DNA of 10,169 nt from Alkanophaga liquidiphilum (GTDB lineage: Archaea > Halobacteriota > Syntropharchaeia > Alkanophagales > B39-G2): assembly GCA_029259535.1 (NCBI GenBank), contig JAPHEF010000055.1:1-10169 (forward strand). Direction: 5' to 3'. Below are positions 5,628 to 10,169 of this stretch, one piece after another. How positions within the stretch are numbered: position 1 is the first letter of the stretch; each line of letters begins with the position of its first letter. The notes under the pieces were generated by a model that saw only the letters and a list, made by a program, of their open reading frames with translations, did not search any database and was not told the origin of the DNA. The translations under genes were made by a program, and so were the position numbers.

Positions 5628-7514
5628 CTAAGCGGGTATTTGTATTCTTATTCTCGGGAAATACATGCTCGACGGCGTCAGCGGCATCGTTGGTTTCTCA
5701 TTCCAGTCCGCCGCCCGCCGCTCTCGCATCGCCTCGAACACCCTTTCTTTAAGTGTCTCCACCCCCACCTCGGACAACGACGGCAACTCTATCTCGAAAA
5801 TCTTGCCTACTATCTTCGCCGCCCGTTCCACGTTTCTCTCAATTAACCTTCGCAGGACGAAAGGCTCGACGCTCTCAAGGGCGTCCTTCAAGTAATTTCG
5901 GTGCGTCTCAATTTCCTCGTCGCCTGCGGTCTCAAAGAGCCTCTTCAGAAGTCCGTAGTAAGGGATTATGATGATACCGTACTTCGGATCGCTGATGACT
6001 CCGATGTCGTTCGTGACGTTGAAAACTTGAGGTAGTCGCACCCGCCGCACGCCCGGCTTCTCACCGTAACGCTCCTCGTAGAGCGTTGCCGGCGTCCTTC
6101 CTGACGGCAATGGCTTCTCAAACATGTGCCACCGCACGAAGCGGTTCAACTCACGCTCACATTGCCGCCGGCTTGTGAAGAGCGCCTCCGCACCCCCAAA
6201 AAACTCCACAAAACGTTTGTGCACCTCTCCTTGAGCTTCAGTTGCCTCTCTCAAAAGTTCTCCGCTTTTCATCCTCTCTGCAGTTTCCCTCAGTCTCTCG
6301 CTTGCTTCTCTCGTGTGGACAACCGCCCCGCTCACTACGTAGAAGTCGCCCCACGGCACGAGCTTTCCCTGAAACGTCTGCTGCTGCTCTATGCCCTCAG
6401 GGTCCGCAATCACCAAATACTCCTTGTCCGAAACCAACTCTCTCACGACGAGCTTAAAGGCGTCAGCATCCAGCTCTACAACCTCAAAAACGCCACTCAC
6501 GCTATTCTGCAGGTTTTTAAGCTTTTCTCTCATTGCCTCGTCAAGCCCGTGAATCTTGGCATATAGCATCGCCGGTGTCTCGCCATTAGGCAAGCGTCTC
6601 TCAAATGCGAACCAATCCACGAATCCCATAAGCTCATGCGCATCCAAACTCTGCTGCCCCGTCACCGTCTTGTATTCGGAAAACGCCCTTTTGAACTCCG
6701 CTTCAAGACTTCCCTTCGTCACAGATTCTCTGACCTTAGCCATGATGTCCATTGAAGCTTTGAACTCCTTTATACGGCGTGCATCTTCACCTTCGAGCCG
6801 CATGAGCTTCTCCACTCTGTTCATACAACTTCTCACGTGCCTGTAAATGTGTTCTGGTACACCTTGCGAGATGCTCCGCTCGTAAGCCCGCAACGCCTCC
6901 TCGTATTTCCCCAAATCCTCCAAAAGAGACGCATAGTCATACCAGAAAACAGGCTCCTCCCGGATCTCCAAGAGACGTTTATACTCGTTTTCGGCATCCT
7001 CGAACCTGCCCTTTTTGACATAAAAATCAATGAGTGCCCGACGCACGCTTGTCTCCGACGGCTCCTCATCAAGCATCTTCCTTAAAACGCGCTCCGCCAT
7101 TTCCCCCCTCGCAAAAAACCGACTCTTCACCTCCTCAGGCGCCTCTGTCAAAAACAGCAATAGCGTCTCCCTCAAGCCGGCGACGGCAGCGGGCGTCTCC
7201 GAGAACAACGCCCTGCACAATGGCTCATATTCAGCAAGCAGCACGACGTCCCAGAAGTTCACAGCATGCTCCTGCATCTCTGCTTGTGTCCTTGCTATCG
7301 CAATCTCGTCAACATTCAAACCGTCTTCAGCATCGAACATCTCCAGCCCATGCTCCCTCAAAAATTTCTGGAGCTTGCGTCTCGCCACGTCTTGCTGCAT
7401 GCGGCTGAGCCCGCCATGCCTGCTCGCCGCCCTTGCATATTCAAAATAAAGCGTCCATGCATCCAATATTTCTTCGTTCTCCTCTCCCAAGAACTTTTTT
7501 ACTAAATCTTTCAT
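5628..7514 (-). CDS. TPR protein with an internally duplicated domain, function unknown
   Basis: A 628-aa, charged, soluble-looking protein without signal peptide or membrane segment. Residues about 155-225 form two TPR-like helix pairs (ALIDFYVKKGRFEDAENEYKRL and YASLLEDLGKYEEALRAYERS), a protein-interaction scaffold. Behind them are two related domains with starts 161 residues apart. The clearest match is F298..W301..F304-E305..L308-P.G311.T313-P314-A..L-Y318 against F459..W462..F465-E466..L469-P.G472.T474-P475-A..L-Y479, with the preceding 24 residues aligning without gaps. Copy 1 is followed by a beta-rich stretch (SGVFEVVELD to WGDFYVVSG, 340-396), copy 2 by a shorter one (499-525). From memory this core resembles the central part of bacterial SEC-C-containing proteins, but no SEC-C Cys/His motif is present (Cys only at 100, 230 and 452). 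It starts 9 bp after serS, so it is likely co-transcribed with pcc1 and serS. A tRNA- or translation-related role is only a guess from context. Confidence 0.8.
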   Translation of the reverse strand: MKDLVKKFLGEENEEILDAWTLYFEYARAASRHGGLSRMQQDVARRKLQKFLREHGLEMFDAEDGLNVDEIAIARTQAEMQEHAVNFWDVVLLAEYEPLCRALFSETPAAVAGLRETLLLFLTEAPEEVKSRFFARGEMAERVLRKMLDEEPSETSVRRALIDFYVKKGRFEDAENEYKRLLEIREEPVFWYDYASLLEDLGKYEEALRAYERSISQGVPEHIYRHVRSCMNRVEKLMRLEGEDARRIKEFKASMDIMAKVRESVTKGSLEAEFKRAFSEYKTVTGQQSLDAHELMGFVDWFAFERRLPNGETPAMLYAKIHGLDEAMREKLKNLQNSVSGVFEVVELDADAFKLVVRELVSDKEYLVIADPEGIEQQQTFQGKLVPWGDFYVVSGAVVHTREASERLRETAERMKSGELLREATEAQGEVHKRFVEFFGGAEALFTSRRQCERELNRFVRWHMFEKPLPSGRTPATLYEERYGEKPGVRRVRLPQVFNVTNDIGVISDPKYGIIIIPYYGLLKRLFETAGDEEIETHRNYLKDALESVEPFVLRRLIERNVERAAKIVGKIFEIELPSLSEVGVETLKERVFEAMRERRAADWNEKPTMPLTPSSMYFPRIRIQIPA

Positions 7515-7523
7515 GCTCCCGCC

Positions 7524-9044
7524 TCATACGAATTTAAAGACCTCCGGAAGCTCGCCAATACGCTCTCTGAAGCTTTCCGGCCATTTTTCGACGTCAAAAC
7601 CCTTTTGTGCGAGAAAGACCGCAGTCCATCTCTCCAAGCCAATGCCGGAGCAGCCTGACCAGAGTTCCTTGCCGCTTTGCAGTTTCACGTTGAAGCCCTT
7701 CGGGTATTTGTCACCGTTGATGCTGAGGTTCTGGAACTCCAGCCACTTCCCGTTGTAGGGGAGAAGTGCCTCGAAATCGATGGTGCCGACCTCCTTCTTC
7801 TCAGCGAGTCCAAGCCGCCCCTCCTGCGCCATGAACCACGGCGTAACCCAAGCTTTACGCCACCGCAGCTCAAAAATCTCCTCGAAAATGAAAGTATAGC
7901 GTTTCTCAAGCTTTTTGGCGTGCTCGACAACCTGCTCTTTCGTGCCGAGCCACACGAGCTCAATGCGATGGAATTCGTCAACACGCTCTATCCCGTGAAT
8001 CCCGCCGCTCTCGTAGCGGTGCGACGTGCCTGAGCGGTCAAAAACGCATATTGGAAGCGATGCGTCGCTCAGAATCCTGCCCTGTAAGAAGACCCAGAAT
8101 GGCGGGCATTGCGCATAGCAGAGCCCCCCGATGTTCTCGATGCGCTCCATAATCATGTGTGTCGGCACCTCGCCCGTGATTTTGAAGTAGTCCATGATGT
8201 CTTCCCAAAATTTCGGGTCTCTGGTCTTCGGCGTGCAGACGTAATAAATCTCAGGATACACCGCCCGTGCATGTCCGGAACGTTTCCAGACCTCCCATGG
8301 CACGAGCTTCGGGAAAATCATCTCTACGTAGCCCAAAGGCTTCAAAATCACCTCATCAATGATTTTCTCGAAAGTTCTAAAGATTTTTGTCACCTGTGGT
8401 CCGTAAATCCACTGACCGCGGGCAGCGCCGTGCCGGATCCAGCCACGCTCTTGCATCTCCTGCGTTGGGTCCTTGTCGAAGAACGTCGGGCGTTCCGGGC
8501 TCTCCCAGAGAAGTTCCCAGTGCTCCTCTTTCCCTCGCCACTCCAACCGCTCCCGCTTCTCCTCCAGTAGCCTTAAAATCCGGTCGGGCAGTCGGTTCCT
8601 GAGATCAGCTTCGTCCTCCAGCCGCACCTTAAGCGTTATCTTCCCGTCGTCAAGCCTCATCTTCTCCACGAGAATTTCAGGCATCCTCGGCGCTTCCGGC
8701 AAATCCCAGTCCGCTATTATCTCGAAATTCTCAACCTCAAGTCCTCTTATCCCTATCTTCAGGCTTCCAAGCCGCCCTGCAAGCGCATTCTTCAGCCGTA
8801 GAGCTGCGTCGTGCGCCCTGACGTATCTGTCAGACTTTATTTTAAAACGAAGTTCCTTGCCGCTCACTTCCCAGCTCTCGATCTCCGCTCCATGTTCTCT
8901 TTTGTCGAGGCTCCGTGGCACGCCACGTTTCAACAAATCCTCGTTCGCAAACTTTATGAACTCCGAAATTACCTTAACAGCTTCCTCCGTAAGCTCCGCA
9001 CTACACTTCAAAACCCCTTTGAAGTGAAACCACACGTCTTTCAT
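7524..9044 (-). CDS. serS: Seryl-tRNA synthetase, type 2 (methanogen-type)
   Basis: Attaches serine to tRNA-Ser (and to tRNA-Sec where present), EC 6.1.1.11. The 506-aa protein is the rare archaeal type-2 SerRS: it lacks the N-terminal coiled-coil arm of ordinary SerRS and has instead an alpha/beta tRNA-binding N-terminal domain (about 1-165), followed by the class II catalytic core. Zinc ligands fit Cys313 (AQCPPFW), Glu362 (RIELVW) and Cys465 (SGCSG); the 49-residue spacing between the first two equals that in the Methanosarcina barkeri enzyme as I recall it. Motif 2 lies in FDRSGTSHRYE...HRIELVW and motif 3 in GCSGIGLERW. The ATG at 9044 overlaps the pcc1 stop as ATGA, with GGAG 9-12 nt upstream inside pcc1, so translation is probably coupled. 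The type-2 form is restricted to methanogens and close relatives and marks the lineage. Confidence 0.97.
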   Translation of the reverse strand: MKDVWFHFKGVLKCSAELTEEAVKVISEFIKFANEDLLKRGVPRSLDKREHGAEIESWEVSGKELRFKIKSDRYVRAHDAALRLKNALAGRLGSLKIGIRGLEVENFEIIADWDLPEAPRMPEILVEKMRLDDGKITLKVRLEDEADLRNRLPDRILRLLEEKRERLEWRGKEEHWELLWESPERPTFFDKDPTQEMQERGWIRHGAARGQWIYGPQVTKIFRTFEKIIDEVILKPLGYVEMIFPKLVPWEVWKRSGHARAVYPEIYYVCTPKTRDPKFWEDIMDYFKITGEVPTHMIMERIENIGGLCYAQCPPFWVFLQGRILSDASLPICVFDRSGTSHRYESGGIHGIERVDEFHRIELVWLGTKEQVVEHAKKLEKRYTFIFEEIFELRWRKAWVTPWFMAQEGRLGLAEKKEVGTIDFEALLPYNGKWLEFQNLSINGDKYPKGFNVKLQSGKELWSGCSGIGLERWTAVFLAQKGFDVEKWPESFRERIGELPEVFKFV

Positions 9045-9277
9045 CGCCCTTTCTCCAACGCCTTTAAAACTGCGCCGACGTCCTTCACGACTTTTGCATT
9101 CATTAGATAGTCATCAACGCTTAATATAAGCGAGCCTACTTTCTCAGCTACGAAATAAGTGACGACGACACCGCCCTCGATGGCAGTCCGCATGCCCTCC
9201 ATGTTGTCAGGGCTCAACACCGCTGCCAGCGTCCGAGGGTCGTCCTCCGCAAGCACGACTTTCGCCTTTATTTTCAC
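9041..9277 (-). CDS. pcc1: KEOPS complex subunit Pcc1
   Basis: A 78-aa protein of the Pcc1/CTAG family. In archaea Pcc1 dimerises and binds Kae1 in the KEOPS complex, which makes the t6A modification at position 37 of tRNAs reading ANN codons. The sequence has the expected two parts: a strand pair (KIKAKVVLAEDD) leading to LSPDN (21-25), then VVVTYFVAEKVGSLILSVDDYLMNAKVV, the family's C-terminal strand and helix with the S-x-DDYL motif (53-58). The start codon is GTG at 9277-9275. A TATA-like TTTTTAA on the minus strand (9307-9301) lies about 26 nt upstream, and no ribosome binding site is visible, so a leaderless mRNA is likely. It is first in the pcc1-serS-TPR unit. Kae1, Bud32 and Cgi121 are not in the window. 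Confidence 0.9.
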   Translation of the reverse strand: MKIKAKVVLAEDDPRTLAAVLSPDNMEGMRTAIEGGVVVTYFVAEKVGSLILSVDDYLMNAKVVKDVGAVLKALEKGR

Positions 9278-9282
9278 AGAGG

Positions 9283-9307
9283 TATTTAAGCGGGATACGC
9301 TTAAAAA
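9283..9307. promoter_or_regulatory. Divergent promoter with inverted repeat
   Basis: TTTAAGCG (9285-9292) and CGCTTAAA (9298-9305) are a perfect 8-bp inverted repeat around a 5-bp centre. Each arm is also part of a TATA-like box: TATTTAAG (9283-9290) read rightward, and TTTTTAAG (9307-9300) read leftward. The leftward box is at leaderless distance from the pcc1 GTG. The rightward box would start a transcript near 9313 for the 121-aa gene. The palindrome may be an operator for a dimeric regulator or a shared symmetric promoter. Confidence 0.5.
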
Positions 9308-9347
9308 TGTAGGTGAACTGCTTTTAACTAAGCAAAATAAACAATGT

Positions 9348-9713
9348 ATGATGAAATTGGAAGATTTACCGATAAAGGACGTTCTGGTTTTCAGGTGGGA
9401 ATTTGCGGAGGCGAAGACGCTTGATGAGGTTGAAAAGCGTTTTAAAGGATATTATTACATAGTGAGACCTCGCAAAGATGTTTTAGTAACGACGACGTTT
9501 ACGAGTCCCTACGTCATTTGCGCGCTCCTCCAGCGGGACGAGCGTGGCGGGGACTTCCTCGTCATTCAAACGTTCGCGGGTCGCTACCCCTACGAAAAGG
9601 TCTTTGGCGGCGCCTTCTTCTATGCAATGCGGGCGGGCATACGTATAACCGACGTGGAATATCCCGAGGACCTTCCTAAGCCTTACTTCATGGAGCCTGA
9701 GTATAAGCTGTGA
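9348..9713 (+). CDS. Hypothetical protein of 121 aa, unrecognised
   Basis: I do not recognise a family. The open frame extends back to 9159, but the part before 9348 is antisense to pcc1 and not protein-like, so the start is ATG 9348 or the adjacent ATG 9351. The protein has no signal peptide or membrane helix and looks like a compact alpha/beta fold: a helix rich in E/K (about 20-33, AEAKTLDEVEKRFKG), then strands YYYIVRP, DVLVTTTF, DFLVIQTF and GIRITDVEYP. Aromatic and Pro/Glu-rich residues mark the tail (YFMEPEYKL). One Cys occurs at 58. No Shine-Dalgarno is seen; a weak TTTTAACT (9322-9329) would give a leaderless start at 9351. It is transcribed divergently from pcc1 across a shared palindromic promoter, which could mean common regulation. 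Codon use and strand breaks look like a true gene. Confidence 0.7.
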   Translation: MMKLEDLPIKDVLVFRWEFAEAKTLDEVEKRFKGYYYIVRPRKDVLVTTTFTSPYVICALLQRDERGGDFLVIQTFAGRYPYEKVFGGAFFYAMRAGIRITDVEYPEDLPKPYFMEPEYKL

Positions 9714-10003
9714 TGCCCGTTAATTGTCGCCAAGCATCGTGTAACGTGGGTTCTGGGAAACTTTCTTATCTTCGTTCGATTCCACTCTTTCCACAGTGAC
9801 TGCTATTTCAGGGGTGCGACGTGCTCGCTCATCTCAGACCTGCCTCAACGAGGCAAACGGCACATGTCATGAGTTGCATGAGGGGGTGTCTGCCGTCTTG
9901 AGCATGGATTACGGCGACGACTTCGCATGAGTGCCGCAGCATGTATGCTCGTCTCTCATGCAGTGTGCTATAGCTTTTACGTCAGCCCTTTGCGTCTTTG
10001 CAT
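9714..10003. other. Non-coding, hairpin-rich region
   Basis: No credible gene is seen in these 290 bp; all six frames lack family-like sequence. Local structure includes TGCCTC/GAGGCA (9841-9846 with 9850-9855, 3-nt loop). A nested hairpin has outer arms GCATGAG (9925-9931) and CTCATGC (9955-9961) and inner arms AGCAT/ATGCT (9938-9942 with 9945-9949). A T-loop-like GTTCGATTCC at 9774 has no matching tRNA stems. The stretch replaces what should be upstream aIF5B coding sequence. It could hold a small RNA or be rearranged DNA. Confidence 0.5.
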
Positions 10004-10006
10004 GCT

Positions 10007-10169
10007 TCAACTTCAATAGTCGGTCCGACAGTCGGACGCCAGATAAAAGAGGGAGACATCCTCTACGTGGACGTGCCTGAAAGCCATATTCAAGAATTAA
10101 AAAAATTTGCGGACTACCTGACCGAAGACGAAAAAGAGACGCTTGAGGAGATAAAAGAAATAAAGGCAA
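10007..10169 (+). CDS. infB: C-terminal fragment of translation initiation factor aIF5B (IF-2)
   Basis: The frame reads TSIVGPTVGRQIKEGDILYV, then DVPESHIQELKKFADYLTED and EKETLEEIKEIKA to the window edge. This is the end of archaeal aIF5B: the last part of the domain-IV barrel (VGRQIKEGDILYVDVP) and the C-terminal helix. aIF5B is a GTPase that helps place initiator tRNA and join ribosomal subunits. In Methanothermobacter aIF5B the segment occupies roughly the last 60 residues, and the final dozen or so should lie beyond this window. The preceding G domain, domain II and domain III are absent: in this frame a TAG lies at 9971-9973 and a TGA at 9899-9901, and nothing upstream resembles the factor in any frame. 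There is no ATG; TTG 9998 is the only in-frame start-like codon. It is therefore best read as a truncated remnant, a duplicated tail, or an assembly join. The identity is fairly sure, the status is not. Confidence 0.75.

Noticed and set aside
7030..7449. Long plus-strand reading frames opposite the TPR and serS genes
   Set aside because: They are rich in Ser/Pro/Leu, lack ribosome binding sites, and mirror the codon pattern of real genes on the other strand.
9348..9354. C-box-like ATGATGA of a C/D guide RNA
   Set aside because: It is the double start codon of the 121-aa gene, and no properly spaced D box is seen.
9774..9783. tRNA T-loop-like GTTCGATTCC
   Set aside because: The flanking bases do not form the 5-bp T stem, and no acceptor, D or anticodon arms are found upstream.
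9899..10010. Intein, group II intron or pyrrolysine read-through as an explanation of the interrupted aIF5B
   Set aside because: No intein C-terminal His-Asn, no intron domain V-like hairpin, and reading through the TAG at 9971 gives no aIF5B-like residues before a TGA at 9899.
10019..10037. Inverted repeat GTCCGAC/GTCGGAC as an element boundary
   Set aside because: It falls in the conserved GPTVGR codons of aIF5B and is explained by coding.
9909..10169. 86-codon minus-strand reading frame at the window end
   Set aside because: It is antisense to the clear aIF5B coding segment and its residues look random.

Overview
The window looks like chromosomal DNA from a methanogen-lineage euryarchaeon (methanogen or methane/alkane-oxidising relative). 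The evidence is archaeal TATA/BRE-type promoters, an archaeal KEOPS Pcc1 subunit, a TRAM-only RNA-binding protein, and a seryl-tRNA synthetase of the rare type-2 (methanogen-type) class with its Cys/Glu/Cys zinc ligands. A more exact placement is not possible from the sequence alone. No CRISPR array, insertion sequence, rRNA or tRNA gene was found.

Layout. (1) 1-3428, plus strand: a TATA box and a short leader that could fold as a pseudoknot, then phosphoenolpyruvate synthase (ppsA, gluconeogenesis) and, 17 bp later, ribonuclease Z (tRNA 3' processing). (2) 3429-3837, plus strand: own promoter and a DUF3467-family small protein that converges on the next unit at an inverted repeat. (3) 9277-3872, minus strand: a run of five genes. 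pcc1, serS and a TPR protein are tightly packed (4-bp ATGA overlap, then 9 bp). After 185 bp comes a membrane-anchored zinc-metallopeptidase-like protein. The last gene is TRAM, preceded by a promoter inside the peptidase 3' end and a three-hairpin leader. (4) 9278-9347: a compact divergent promoter carrying a perfect inverted repeat, then on the plus strand an unrecognised 121-aa protein. (5) 9714-10169: about 290 bp of non-coding, hairpin-rich DNA, then the C-terminal part of translation factor aIF5B in frame to the window end, without the rest of its gene upstream.

Functional theme. Most recognisable genes serve tRNA and translation: RNase Z makes tRNA 3' ends, Pcc1 belongs to the t6A-forming KEOPS complex, SerRS charges tRNA-Ser, TRAM binds RNA and aIF5B promotes subunit joining. 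The points most worth checking are the structured TRAM leader (possible small RNA or autoregulatory 5' UTR), the broken aIF5B context, the internally duplicated TPR protein in the pcc1-serS operon, the palindromic divergent promoter, and the excess of the 7-mer GCATGAG in the non-coding segments.
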